Assembly (NCBI RefSeq): GCF_000744225.1
Contig: NZ_JQLN01000001.1
Location: 953,753 to 1,017,752, forward strand
Direction of reading: 5' to 3'
DNA: 64,000 nt
Origin: Kitasatospora mediocidica KCTC 9733
GTDB taxonomy: Bacteria; Actinomycetota; Actinomycetes; Streptomycetales; Streptomycetaceae
The notes below the pieces were generated by a model. It saw only the letters and a program-made list of their open reading frames with translations, was not told the origin of the DNA and did no database searches. A program made the translations under genes and the position numbers. How positions within the stretch are numbered: the first letter of the stretch is position 1; the number at the start of each line of letters is the position of its first letter. Below are positions 1-8,797 of this stretch, in pieces.

Positions 1-1
1 C

Positions 2-1762
2 GGCTCCTGGCTGATCCGCTACGGGCGGGCGCTGGGCGCCAAGATCGGCCCGGAGGTCGATCTGCACGCGCTGCCGCCGGTGACCGGGCTGCTCAAGCTG
101 GGCCGGGGCTGCGCGGTGGAGGCCGAGGTGGACCTCTCCGGCTACTGGCTGGACGGCGACCGGCTGGAGGTCGGCACGGTCAAGGTCGGTCCCGGCGCCG
201 TGGTCGGCACCCGCAGCACGCTCTTCCCGGGGGCCCGGGTGGGCAAGGGCGCCGAGATCGCTCCCGGCTCGGGCGTGACCGGTCTCGTGCCGACCGGCCA
301 GCGTTGGTCGGGTGCGCCCGCCAAGAAGCTCGGCAAGGCCGAGCGCGGCTGGCCCAAGCGCCGCCCGGCCCGTCCGGCGCGCTGGGGAGCGGTGTACGGC
401 GCGACGGGCCTGGCCCTCGCGCTGCTGCCGGTGCTCTCCGCGCTGCCCGCCCTGCTGGTGGCCGGCTGCTTCGTGCAGCCCGGCGACGACCTGGGCACGG
501 CGCTGCGCGGAGCACTGCTCTCGGTTGCGCCCGCTGCTCTCGCTTTCGGTCTCACGTACGCGCTGCTCGTGCTGGCGGCCGTCCGGCTGCTCAGCCTGGG
601 CCTGCGCACCGGCTACCACCCGCTCTACGGCCGGATCGGCTGGCAGGCCTGGACGGTCAGCCAGCTGATGGACCTCTCCCGCGAGGTGCTCTTCCCGCTC
701 TACGCCGGACTGATCACGCCGGTCTGGCTGCGCCTGCTCGGCATGAAGATCGGCGCCGGCGCCGAGGTCTCCACCGTCCTCGCGCTGCCCAGCCTGACCA
801 CGGTCGGCGAGGGCGCGTTCCTCGCCGACGACACCCTGATCGCGCCCTACGAGCTGGGCGGCGGCTGGCTGCGGATCGACCGGGCCGAGATCGGCCGCCG
901 GGCCTTCCTGGGCAACTCCGGGATGACCGCGCCCGGCCGCTCGGTCCCCGACCGGGGCCTGGTCGGCGTGCTCTCCGCCACGCCGAAGAAGGCCAAGAAG
1001 GGCAGCTCCTACCTCGGCATGCCCCCGATGAAGCTGCCGCGCGCCGCCGCCACCGGCGACCAGAGCCTGACCTACGACCCGCCGGCCCGGCTGCTCTGGG
1101 CACGCGGACTGGTCGAGGTCTGCCGGCTGCTGCCGGTGTTCTGCTCGGCCGCGCTCGCCGTGCTGACCGTCGGCGCGCTCTGCGCGCTGGCCTCGGCCGT
1201 CTCGGTTCCGCTCGCCGCGCTGCTGTCGGGCCTCGTCCTGCTGGTCGCCGGCCTGGCCGCCTGCCTGGTCTCGGCCGCCGCCAAGTGGCTGCTGGTCGGC
1301 CGGTTCCGGGCCGTCGAGCACCCGCTGTGGAGCGGTTTCGTCTGGCGCAACGAGCTGGCCGACACCTTCGTCGAGGTGCTGGCGGTGCCGTGGCTGGTCG
1401 GCGCGGTGCCGGGCACCCCGCTGCTCAACGTCTGGCTGCGCGCGTTGGGCGCGCGGATCGGGCGCGGCGTGTGGTGCGAGAGCTACTGGCTCCCCGAGGC
1501 CGACCTGGTGACCCTGGAGGAGGGCGTCACCATCAACCGGGGCTGCGTTCTGCAGACCCACCTCTTCCACGACCGGATCATGCGCATGGATACTGTGATC
1601 CTCCGCGAGGGCGCAACCCTGGGCCCGGGCGGAATCGTGCTGCCCGGCAGCACCGTCGGGGCCCGCAGCACGCTCGGGCCGGCCTCGCTGGTGATGCGCG
1701 CGGAGTCCGTCCCGGCCGACACCCGGTGGCTGGGCAACCCGATCGAAGCCTGGCAGGCGTAG
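2..1762 (+). CDS. Pls/PosA-type non-ribosomal peptide synthetase, C-terminal part (5' truncated by window edge)
   Basis: The frame is open from the first bases, so this is the 3' end of a longer gene. The GTG at position 80 is internal. The visible 586 residues alternate membrane helices with left-handed beta-helix (hexapeptide-like) segments rich in I-G-x-G and V-G-x-G turns. There are three such blocks, near the start, around the middle (GAGAEVSTVLALPSL region) and at the end (GPGGIVLPGS). This architecture is known from the C-terminal half of Pls/PosA synthetases (epsilon-poly-lysine synthetase relatives), where tandem membrane-embedded condensation-like domains elongate a homopolymer of a basic amino acid. 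The adenylation and carrier domains would lie upstream of the window. The next gene, an M1 aminopeptidase, starts 4 nt after the stop, implying co-transcription and probably co-translation. The polymer made cannot be told from this fragment. Confidence 0.8.
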   Translation, partial: GSWLIRYGRALGAKIGPEVDLHALPPVTGLLKLGRGCAVEAEVDLSGYWLDGDRLEVGTVKVGPGAVVGTRSTLFPGARVGKGAEIAPGSGVTGLVPTGQRWSGAPAKKLGKAERGWPKRRPARPARWGAVYGATGLALALLPVLSALPALLVAGCFVQPGDDLGTALRGALLSVAPAALAFGLTYALLVLAAVRLLSLGLRTGYHPLYGRIGWQAWTVSQLMDLSREVLFPLYAGLITPVWLRLLGMKIGAGAEVSTVLALPSLTTVGEGAFLADDTLIAPYELGGGWLRIDRAEIGRRAFLGNSGMTAPGRSVPDRGLVGVLSATPKKAKKGSSYLGMPPMKLPRAAATGDQSLTYDPPARLLWARGLVEVCRLLPVFCSAALAVLTVGALCALASAVSVPLAALLSGLVLLVAGLAACLVSAAAKWLLVGRFRAVEHPLWSGFVWRNELADTFVEVLAVPWLVGAVPGTPLLNVWLRALGARIGRGVWCESYWLPEADLVTLEEGVTINRGCVLQTHLFHDRIMRMDTVILREGATLGPGGIVLPGSTVGARSTLGPASLVMRAESVPADTRWLGNPIEAWQA

Positions 1763-1766
1763 CCAG

Positions 1767-3272
1767 ATGATCGGTACGGCACTCGGTACGGAGCCCGTGG
1801 AACCCACGGAACCCCGGACGACACTCGGTGCGGCACAGGAAGCGGACACAGCGTTGAGCTCCAAGCAGGTCGACCCCTACTTCCCGGCCAGCGGGGACCC
1901 GCGCTACCGCGTGCACCGCTACGAACTGACCCTCGACTACCGCCCGGGGCCCAACCGGCTCGGCGGCACCGCCCGGATCAGCGCGCTGGCGGGCACCGAG
2001 CCGCTGCGGGAGTTCGCGCTCGACCTGGCCGACTTCCGGATCGGCCGGGTCCTGGTGGACGGCAAGGCCGCCCACTACACGCACCGCGCCGGAAAGCTGC
2101 GGATACGACCGGCCCGCGCGGTCGCGGCGGAGGCGGCGTTCACCGTCGAGGTGCACTACAGCGGCAACCCGAAGCCGGTGCGCAGCCAGTGGGGCGGCCT
2201 CGGCTGGGAGGAGCTGACGGACGGCGCCCTGGTGGCCAGCCAGCCGGTCGGCGCGCCGTCCTGGTACCCGTGCAACGACCGCCCGGCCGACAAGGCCTCG
2301 TACCAGCTCGCGATCACCACGCCCTCGCCGTACACGGTGGTGACCGGCGGGCGGCTGCTCACCCGGACCACCAAGGCCAGCAGCACCACCTGGGTCTACG
2401 AGCAGTCCGCGCCCACCTCCAGTTATCTGGTGGGGGTGGCGATCGGGGCCTATGAGAAGGTCCTGCTGGTCGACGCCGAACCCGGCGCGATCCCGCAGAC
2501 CGGCTACGTCCCGGCCGGGCTGGTCCCGGACTTCGCCACCGACTTCGGCCGCCAGCCGCAGATGATGCGCCTCTTCGAGGAGCTGTTCGGCCCGTACCCG
2601 TTCACCGGCTACGCCGTGGTGGTCGCCGACGAGGAGCTCGACGTCCCCGTCGAGGCGCAGGCGATGGCGGCCTTCGGCACCAACCACCTGGACGGCGCGC
2701 GCGGCTCCGAGCGCCTGGTCGCCCACGAGCTGGCCCACCAGTGGTTCGGCAACAGCGTCACGGTGGCCGACTGGCGGCACATCTGGCTCAACGAGGGCCT
2801 GGCGAAGTACGCGGAGTGGCTCTGGGCCGAGCGCTCGGGCGGACGCAGCGCCCAGGCCCACGCGGCCGACGCGCACCGGCTGCTGGCCGGCCTCCCGCAG
2901 GACCTGAAGCTGGCCGACCCCGGCCGCAAGCTGATGTTCGACGACCGCCTGTACGAGCGCGGCGGCCTCACCGTGCACGCCCTGCGCACAGCCCTCGGCG
3001 ACGACGCCTTCCACCGGATGCTGCGCGACTGGGCGACCGGCCGCCGGGGCGGCGTGGTCACCACCGCCGACTTCACGGCCCACGCCCAGCGCTACGCGGC
3101 GCACTCGCTGGCCGACCTCTTCGACGCCTGGCTGCACCGCCCGGAGCTCCCGCCACTGCCGGGCGTGGGCGCGGCGGGAACGGTGGGGCCGACGGGAGCG
3201 GCGGGGACCGCGGCAGCTGCGGTCCGGAGCCGGATATCGCGCCTCAACTTCGGGAGCAGCAGGGCGGAGTGA
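1767..3272 (+). CDS. M1-family zinc aminopeptidase
   Basis: A 501-residue metallopeptidase. Zinc site HELAH is at residues 320-324 and the third ligand Glu at about 343 (WLNEGLAKY), giving the HEXXH-x18-E pattern of the M1 family. Residues about 45-230 form the beta-sandwich N-domain. The substrate-binding GAMEN motif is replaced by a VEAQAMAAFG segment (about 295-304). No signal peptide is evident, so it is probably cytoplasmic. The tail after about residue 465 is Ala/Gly-rich. The ATG lies 4 nt after the Pls/PosA stop. The first 30 or so residues are poorly ordered, so a TTG near 1854 is a possible alternative start. Established knowledge: M1 enzymes remove N-terminal residues from peptides. 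Inference: pairing with Pls/PosA suggests trimming or degrading the basic homopolymer, as producers of epsilon-poly-lysine carry degrading aminopeptidases. Confidence 0.88.
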   Translation: MIGTALGTEPVEPTEPRTTLGAAQEADTALSSKQVDPYFPASGDPRYRVHRYELTLDYRPGPNRLGGTARISALAGTEPLREFALDLADFRIGRVLVDGKAAHYTHRAGKLRIRPARAVAAEAAFTVEVHYSGNPKPVRSQWGGLGWEELTDGALVASQPVGAPSWYPCNDRPADKASYQLAITTPSPYTVVTGGRLLTRTTKASSTTWVYEQSAPTSSYLVGVAIGAYEKVLLVDAEPGAIPQTGYVPAGLVPDFATDFGRQPQMMRLFEELFGPYPFTGYAVVVADEELDVPVEAQAMAAFGTNHLDGARGSERLVAHELAHQWFGNSVTVADWRHIWLNEGLAKYAEWLWAERSGGRSAQAHAADAHRLLAGLPQDLKLADPGRKLMFDDRLYERGGLTVHALRTALGDDAFHRMLRDWATGRRGGVVTTADFTAHAQRYAAHSLADLFDAWLHRPELPPLPGVGAAGTVGPTGAAGTAAAAVRSRISRLNFGSSRAE

Positions 3273-3274
3273 GA

Positions 3275-3412
3275 GCCCGCCGAGCACGCCGGGCACGGCG
3301 GGCGATGTGAAGGCCGAGTTCCTTTGACTGGGCCGCGATCGTGCATGGTGCGCCGGGGGATGTTGGCTTGATGCCGGCCACAGGGGCAGATCCAAGCCAC
3401 TCCCCGGAGTGG
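3275..3412. terminator. Convergent intergenic hairpins
   Basis: Two inverted repeats lie between the converging aminopeptidase and globin-fusion genes. GCCCGCC (3275-3281) pairs with GGCGGGC (3297-3303), and CCACTCC (3397-3403) pairs with GGAGTGG (3406-3412), the latter directly beside the minus-strand stop. Neither has a clear T-run, so factor-assisted or weak termination is likely. Confidence 0.4.
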
Positions 3413-3413
3413 G

Positions 3414-4199
3414 TCAGGGCTCGGGGTGGTAGGGCGGGGTGAGGCCCCAGCCCCATTGGGGCATCGGGGTTTGCAGGACGCGGGGGGCGTCGGGGGCGGA
3501 GAACATCGTGGCCATCCGGGTGCCCCATTCCAGGTAGCCGGTGAAGGCGGCGCGGAACTCGGGGTCGTCGGGGAGGCCCACCTCGTCGGCGGTGTCCTGG
3601 AGGAGGGCGACCCAGCGGCGGCGCTGGCGTTCGGTGATGGCGCGGCCGAAGTGGCGGGAGACCATGTGCGGGTGGCCGCCGCGCTCGGCGGAGTAGGCGG
3701 GCGGGCCGCCGAAGACCTCGCCGAGGAAGAGGGCGACGTGCTGCGGGTGTTCGCCGTCCATGCCGGCGAACACCGGCGCGAGGATCTCGTCGTCGGCGAC
3801 GTGGGCGTAGAAGGCGCGGGTGAGCCGTTCCAGGGCCGCCGCGCCGCCGAGGTAGTCGTAGAGGCTCGGCGGCTCGCTCTGCGGTCCGCGGCCGCTCACG
3901 CCGGTGTCGGCGTAGTGCCGCATCTCCTGGATCGCCTCGACGTAGGGCTTGATCGCGGCGAAGAACGCGGCGAACTCCGGTGAGCGCCGAAAGCCCTCCA
4001 GATGGCCCTGGACCGAGGTCCAGCGGATCCGCAGGATGTAGGCGCCCGGTTCGTCGACGCTCTCGGTGAGTTCGTAGTCCACGCAGTACGGCGAGGACGC
4101 CAGCGGCACGGCGGCCTGGCGGTAGGCCGCCGTGAAGGCGTCGCGGTCGCTCTCGGGGATCAGGTAGCGGATGTACTCCACGGTGCTCATGGGAGTCAT
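3414..4199 (-). CDS. Antibiotic-biosynthesis-monooxygenase-like domain fused to group II truncated hemoglobin
   Basis: A 261-residue fusion. Residues about 5-95 resemble an ABM (dimeric alpha/beta barrel) domain: YIRYLIP near the N-terminus, then YILRIRW and a FRRSPEFAAFF segment. Residues about 112-235 are a group II truncated hemoglobin: B10 Tyr131 (AFYAHV), proximal F8 His183 (HPHMVSRHF), G8 Trp196 (RRRWVALL) and the GGPPAYSAERGGHP loop. Globins of this group bind O2 and NO; ABM domains act as small oxidases or as sensors. An internal ATG three codons in (4190) is an alternative start, and neither start has a strong Shine-Dalgarno. It follows the SMC-like gene by 9 nt on the same strand, so it is the last gene of that operon. 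Whether it contributes to the SMC-like complex or is merely co-transcribed is unknown. Confidence 0.85.
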   Translation of the reverse strand: MTPMSTVEYIRYLIPESDRDAFTAAYRQAAVPLASSPYCVDYELTESVDEPGAYILRIRWTSVQGHLEGFRRSPEFAAFFAAIKPYVEAIQEMRHYADTGVSGRGPQSEPPSLYDYLGGAAALERLTRAFYAHVADDEILAPVFAGMDGEHPQHVALFLGEVFGGPPAYSAERGGHPHMVSRHFGRAITERQRRRWVALLQDTADEVGLPDDPEFRAAFTGYLEWGTRMATMFSAPDAPRVLQTPMPQWGWGLTPPYHPEP

Positions 4200-4208
4200 G
4201 ATGCACCG

Positions 4209-7200
4209 TCAGCCGGCCGGGACCTCCGAGGGGCGCTTGAACATGCGGGTGGCGGTGATCTCGCCGTGGATGGCCGGGCCGTCCGGGTCCTGGGGGGCGG
4301 GCAGGCCGGGGCGCAGGTGTTCCTCGACGGAGATGTACTTGAGGCCGGCCCGCAGGTCGGCGTCGTTGCGCAGGCGGATGACGAGCGGGAACTCAGCGAG
4401 TGCGGTGGTGTCGAAGAGGCCGGTGGTGTAGATGAGTTGGACGCCCAGGGCGTCGGCCACCGCGCGCTGGAGCTCCAACAGGTAAGTGGCGTTGGCCCGG
4501 CCGATCGGGTTGTCGAGGAACAGCGTGCCGGCGTGCCGCAGTTGGGACTGGCCGCGGTCGTTGGCGCGCAGCGCGGCCATCGTGCAGTAGAGGGCGATCG
4601 CCGCGGTGAGCAGCTGGCCGCCGGAGAAGACGTCCGACATCTGGCCGACGCTCACCCGCTCGGCGCGCAGCACCGCGTCCGGCTTGAGGATCTCGACGCT
4701 GACACCCTTGGGGCCGATCGCGGCGGCGACGCCGCGCAGCAGCAGGGACATGCCGTCGCGGCGCAGGTCGCTGTTCTTGCGGACGGCGGCGCTGGTCGCC
4801 TCGTCGATCACCTCGCCCAGGCGTTCCACCAGCTGGGTCTGGTCCGGGTCCTCGAAGCGGATCCGCAGGAACTCCTGTCCGGACCACTCCCCCAGGCCCT
4901 CGGGCAGCCGGGAGAGCCGCTGGGCGGCGCGCAGGGTGCCGAGCGCGCTCTCCACCAGGCCGCGCAGGCGGTCGACGATCGAACCGCGGTTGCGTTCCAG
5001 CTGTTCGAGCTCATCGGAGAGCACCCGCAGGCGCGGGGCGAAGGCGTCGGCCCAGGCGGCGGCGTGGTCGGGCAGGGCGGCGGCGGGCAGCTCGCGGATC
5101 TGCTGGCGGGCGGGGGTGCGGACGGCCTCGTAGCGGGCCGCGTTGGCGTGCCGGACCAGGCCGTCCGAGGCGTCGCGGACAGCCAGTTCGGCGGCGGTCA
5201 GCTCGGCGGCGGCGGTGCGCAGGGTGCGGCGGGTCTCGGCGGCGACCGTACGGGCCTCGGTGAGGCTGTCGAGGTAGGGCTCGGCGCGCTGCTCCGCCTC
5301 CTCGGGCGCGTGGTCGCGCAGGCCGTCGCGCAGCTGGGCGGCCGCCTCGTCGAAGTCGGCGGCGGAGGACTGCGCGGACTGTTCGGTGCGCAGCAGCTCG
5401 GCGTGCTCGATCCGGGCGCTCTCCAGCAGTTCGCGTCGCTCCGCGAGCCGGCTGGTGGCGCCGCGCAGCAGCAGCTGGGCGTGCTCGGGGTCGGTGGGGA
5501 CCAGCTCCTCGGGCAGCTCGGTGTGCGCCTCGCCGCTGGCGGGGGCCGAGCGCTCGACCTCTCCGCGCAGCCGGCCGAGCTGCTCGCTGGCGGTGGCGGC
5601 GCGGACCTCGATGGTGGCGACCAGCTCCTCGGCGCGGGCCGCGGCGGCCTGCCGGGCCGGACCGTCGGCGCCGTCGGGGCTGGAGAGCAGCTCCTCGGCG
5701 CGGGTGCGGACCTTGTTGGTGAGCCGGTCGAGTTCGGCCTGCGCGGCCGTCTCGTCGCTCTCCGCGCGGGCCTGTTCGGCGCGCAGGTCGGCGCCGACGC
5801 CGACCTTCTCGTAGAGCTGGGCGGCGGCCCGGTAGGCCTCGCGCAGCGCGGGCAGCGAGGCGCTCGACTGCTCGTCGGTCACCGCGACCGTGCCGGCCAG
5901 TTCGGCGCGCTCGGCGCGCAGCGTGCGGGCGGTGCGGCGGGCGTCGTCGGCGGCGCGCTGGGCGGCGCGGCGGTCCTCGTCGCAGACCCGGGCGCGCTCG
6001 GCGCAGCCGGCCTGGCGGCGCTCGCACTCGGCGGCGTCCTCGGCGAGTTCGCGCAGCGACCGGGTCCAGCCGGCCCGCTCGCGCAGCCGGAAGGCCAGGC
6101 CCGCCAGCGCGTCGGCGCGCCGGCGGGTGCGCTGGGCGGCCTCCCGACGGTCCTCGTGGACGGCGGCGACGGCGGCGCGGTCGGTCTCGGCCTCGGTGTG
6201 CTCGGCGCGGGCGGCGGCCAGCCGGGCGGTGGCGGTCTCGGCCTGCTCGGCGGCGACGGCGGCGGCCTCGGCGAGTTCGGCCAGCGTGCCGGGCGGGCAG
6301 TGGGCCTGCCAGGAGGCCAGCCGGGAGGCGAGGGCGCGGTCGCCGCCGAGCCGGGCGGCCAGCTCGCGGATGTGCTCCTCGCGGGCGGTGGCGCGGCTGC
6401 GCAGGCCGCGGCGCTCCTCATCGGCGGCGCTCTCGTCGTGCATGGCCGGGTTCGGCGGTACCAGGAAGAAGGCGGGCTCGTCGGTGATCGGGGCGATCAG
6501 CGAGGCGGCGGTGCCGACCGCGACGGTGGAGCGCGGCAGCAGGGCGGCGGCCTGCAGGGCCTCGCGGGCGCGCTCCAGCGAGTTCGGGTCGGTGACCACC
6601 ACGCCGTCGACGAGCTCGGGGCGGGCCGCGAGGATGGCCTCGTGGTCGGCCGGGTCGACGGACTGGGCCAGGTAGCGCCAGCCCGGCAGCGCGGGGACGC
6701 CGTGCTCGCCGAGGTACTCGACGGTGGCCAGCACGTCCGGGCCGGGCGGCAGCAGGCCGCCGTCGCCCAGCGCCGCCAGGATCCGCGAGTCGTCGGCGGC
6801 GGCGGTGCGCAGGTCGAACAGGGTGCGCTCGGCGGCGGCCACCGAGCTGTCGAGCAGCTCGCCGAGGTCCTCGGCGGCGGCGTCCAGGACGGCGGGGGTG
6901 AGCACGCCGGGACCGTCCTCGCCCTCGTACGGGCTCAGCGAGAGCAGCTCGGCCAGCCGTGGTTCGGCGGCCAGCTCGGCGGCGGTGCGCTGCTCGGCGG
7001 CCAGCGCGCGCTGGGCGGCCGTGCGGGCGTCGCTGGCGCGGGCGGCGGCGAGTTCGGCGCGGCCCTCGGCGGCGGCGGCCTCGCGGGTCCGGGCGGTGGC
7101 CTGCTCGGCGGCGGTGCGGGCCTGGTCGAGCGCGAGGGTGGCGGCCTTCTCGGCGTCGGAGGCGTGCAGGGCGGCCCGGGCGGGGTCAGGCTCCTGGGTG

Positions 7201-8762
7201 GTGGCGTCGATCCAGCCGGCCTGGACGGCGGCCTGGGTCTCCTGCTCGACCTCGGCGAGGCGCTGGCGCAGGTGGTCGGCCTCGCTGCGGGCCTTCTGGG
7301 CGGCGGTGGCGGCGGCCAGGCCGTCGGCCTGCACGCGGGCGCCGTCCTCCTGGAGTTCGGCGGCGCGGGCCTCCTCGGTCTCGGCGCGCTCCTCGGCCGT
7401 CCCGGCGGCGGTCTCCAACGCGTGGGCGAGGGCGCCGGCCGCCTGGGCGCGGGCGGCCAGTGCCGGGGCGGCGTCCAGCTCGGCTTCACGGATGGCGACG
7501 GCGACCCGGGCCGCGCGGTCGGTGGCGGCGCGGTGGCGCAGTACCGCCTCGGCGGCCTGCCAGGCGGAGTGCAGGGTGCGCGCGTCCAGCAGCTCGCGGC
7601 GCAGCCCGGCCGCCTCGGCGGTGGCGGCGGCCAGGCCCAGGGTGGCGTGCCGGTGGGTGAGTTCGGCGGTGATCAGCGAGTGCCGGGTGCGGTCGGCCTC
7701 GGCGGCGGTCACCGCGCTCGCGGCGGCGGCCACCTCGATGGCGAGGTCCTGGGCGCGGTCACGCTCGGCGCCGGCCCGGGCGGCCAGCGCCTGGGCGAGG
7801 CGGCGGCTGCGGCGCTCGGCGGCGCGGTGCGTCTCGCGGACGGACTCGCGCGCGGTGGTGGCGTCCACGATGCGCTGGAGCAGGTCGAGCGAGCCGGCGG
7901 TGAAGTCGCGCTCGGCGGCGAGTTCGGAGCGGCGGCCGAGCTTGGCGGCGAAGCCGTGCACCAGGTCGGCCAGGCCGTCGGTGTCGCGGGTGTCGGTGAC
8001 CGCGCGCAGCAACAGGTCGGTGAAGTCGGAGTCGTGCTTGACCGCGAAGAGGCCGGCCGCCTCGCCCTCGTCGGCGTTCATCTCGCGCTGGTAGCGGAAG
8101 AGTTCGGGGTCCAGGCCGAGATCACCCAGGTGCTCGTTCCAGCGGTCGTGGATGTCCTCGAAGGTGAGGTCGAGGTACGGGTAGGCCTTGCCGGCCTCGG
8201 TGAGCGAGTCGCGGAAGCCCTTCATGGTGCGGCGGCGGCCCCGGGTGCGCTGGTCGCTGCCCAGTGCGGGCCGTTCGGCGACCGGCAGCGAGTCCAGCGT
8301 CAGGCCCGGGCCGGGCCGGAAGCTGTACCAGGTCTCGGCGAACTTGCGCGGGTCGGAGGAGACCTGGCGGCCGCGCCACTCACTGACCTTGCCGACGACG
8401 ATCAACTCGCCGGTGAGGGTGTGCTGCCACTCCAGCGCGACGTGCCCGCAGTCGTCGGCCAGCAGGAACTTGCGCAGCACGCCGGAGCTGGCGCCGCCGA
8501 GCGTGTTGCGGTGGCCGGGGAGCATCACCGAGAAGATCAGCTTGAGCAGGACGGACTTGCCGCCGCCGTTCTCCAGGAAGAGCACGCCGGCCGGGGCGGG
8601 CCTGCGCTGCGGGCCCTCGGGCTCCTCGCCGAAGAGACCGGGCTGCTGCGGGGCGGGGTTCGCCACCGGCTCGCCGACTCCGCGCAGGTCCAGCACCGTG
8701 TCGGCGTAGCGGGCGCCGGCCGGTCCGATGGAGTACAGGCGGACCCGGTTGAGCTCGTACAT
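4209..8762 (-). CDS. Giant SMC/MukB/JetC-like coiled-coil ATPase
   Basis: A 1517-residue ABC-type ATPase split by a very long Ala/Glu/Arg-rich coiled-coil region (roughly residues 330-1340). The N-terminal head holds Walker A ENGGGKS (about 64-70). The C-terminal head holds the ABC signature FSGGQ (about 1379-1383), then Walker B TLFLDN (Asp about 1417). The residue after the Walker B Asp is Asn rather than the usual Glu. Head-coil-head organisation and size match the SMC branch that includes MukB, MksB and JetC, which form ring complexes with a kleisin and a winged-helix dimer. The start has GAAGG 7 nt upstream. The gene follows the MukE-like gene by 35 nt. No toprim nuclease (JetD/MksG) is encoded nearby, so chromosome organisation is as plausible as plasmid defence. 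A long open frame on the opposite strand is a composition shadow. Confidence 0.85.
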   Translation of the reverse strand: MYELNRVRLYSIGPAGARYADTVLDLRGVGEPVANPAPQQPGLFGEEPEGPQRRPAPAGVLFLENGGGKSVLLKLIFSVMLPGHRNTLGGASSGVLRKFLLADDCGHVALEWQHTLTGELIVVGKVSEWRGRQVSSDPRKFAETWYSFRPGPGLTLDSLPVAERPALGSDQRTRGRRRTMKGFRDSLTEAGKAYPYLDLTFEDIHDRWNEHLGDLGLDPELFRYQREMNADEGEAAGLFAVKHDSDFTDLLLRAVTDTRDTDGLADLVHGFAAKLGRRSELAAERDFTAGSLDLLQRIVDATTARESVRETHRAAERRSRRLAQALAARAGAERDRAQDLAIEVAAAASAVTAAEADRTRHSLITAELTHRHATLGLAAATAEAAGLRRELLDARTLHSAWQAAEAVLRHRAATDRAARVAVAIREAELDAAPALAARAQAAGALAHALETAAGTAEERAETEEARAAELQEDGARVQADGLAAATAAQKARSEADHLRQRLAEVEQETQAAVQAGWIDATTQEPDPARAALHASDAEKAATLALDQARTAAEQATARTREAAAAEGRAELAAARASDARTAAQRALAAEQRTAAELAAEPRLAELLSLSPYEGEDGPGVLTPAVLDAAAEDLGELLDSSVAAAERTLFDLRTAAADDSRILAALGDGGLLPPGPDVLATVEYLGEHGVPALPGWRYLAQSVDPADHEAILAARPELVDGVVVTDPNSLERAREALQAAALLPRSTVAVGTAASLIAPITDEPAFFLVPPNPAMHDESAADEERRGLRSRATAREEHIRELAARLGGDRALASRLASWQAHCPPGTLAELAEAAAVAAEQAETATARLAAARAEHTEAETDRAAVAAVHEDRREAAQRTRRRADALAGLAFRLRERAGWTRSLRELAEDAAECERRQAGCAERARVCDEDRRAAQRAADDARRTARTLRAERAELAGTVAVTDEQSSASLPALREAYRAAAQLYEKVGVGADLRAEQARAESDETAAQAELDRLTNKVRTRAEELLSSPDGADGPARQAAAARAEELVATIEVRAATASEQLGRLRGEVERSAPASGEAHTELPEELVPTDPEHAQLLLRGATSRLAERRELLESARIEHAELLRTEQSAQSSAADFDEAAAQLRDGLRDHAPEEAEQRAEPYLDSLTEARTVAAETRRTLRTAAAELTAAELAVRDASDGLVRHANAARYEAVRTPARQQIRELPAAALPDHAAAWADAFAPRLRVLSDELEQLERNRGSIVDRLRGLVESALGTLRAAQRLSRLPEGLGEWSGQEFLRIRFEDPDQTQLVERLGEVIDEATSAAVRKNSDLRRDGMSLLLRGVAAAIGPKGVSVEILKPDAVLRAERVSVGQMSDVFSGGQLLTAAIALYCTMAALRANDRGQSQLRHAGTLFLDNPIGRANATYLLELQRAVADALGVQLIYTTGLFDTTALAEFPLVIRLRNDADLRAGLKYISVEEHLRPGLPAPQDPDGPAIHGEITATRMFKRPSEVPAG

Positions 8763-8797
8763 GAATCGCCTTCAGCAGTGGAGTCGGAGGGGGACGG

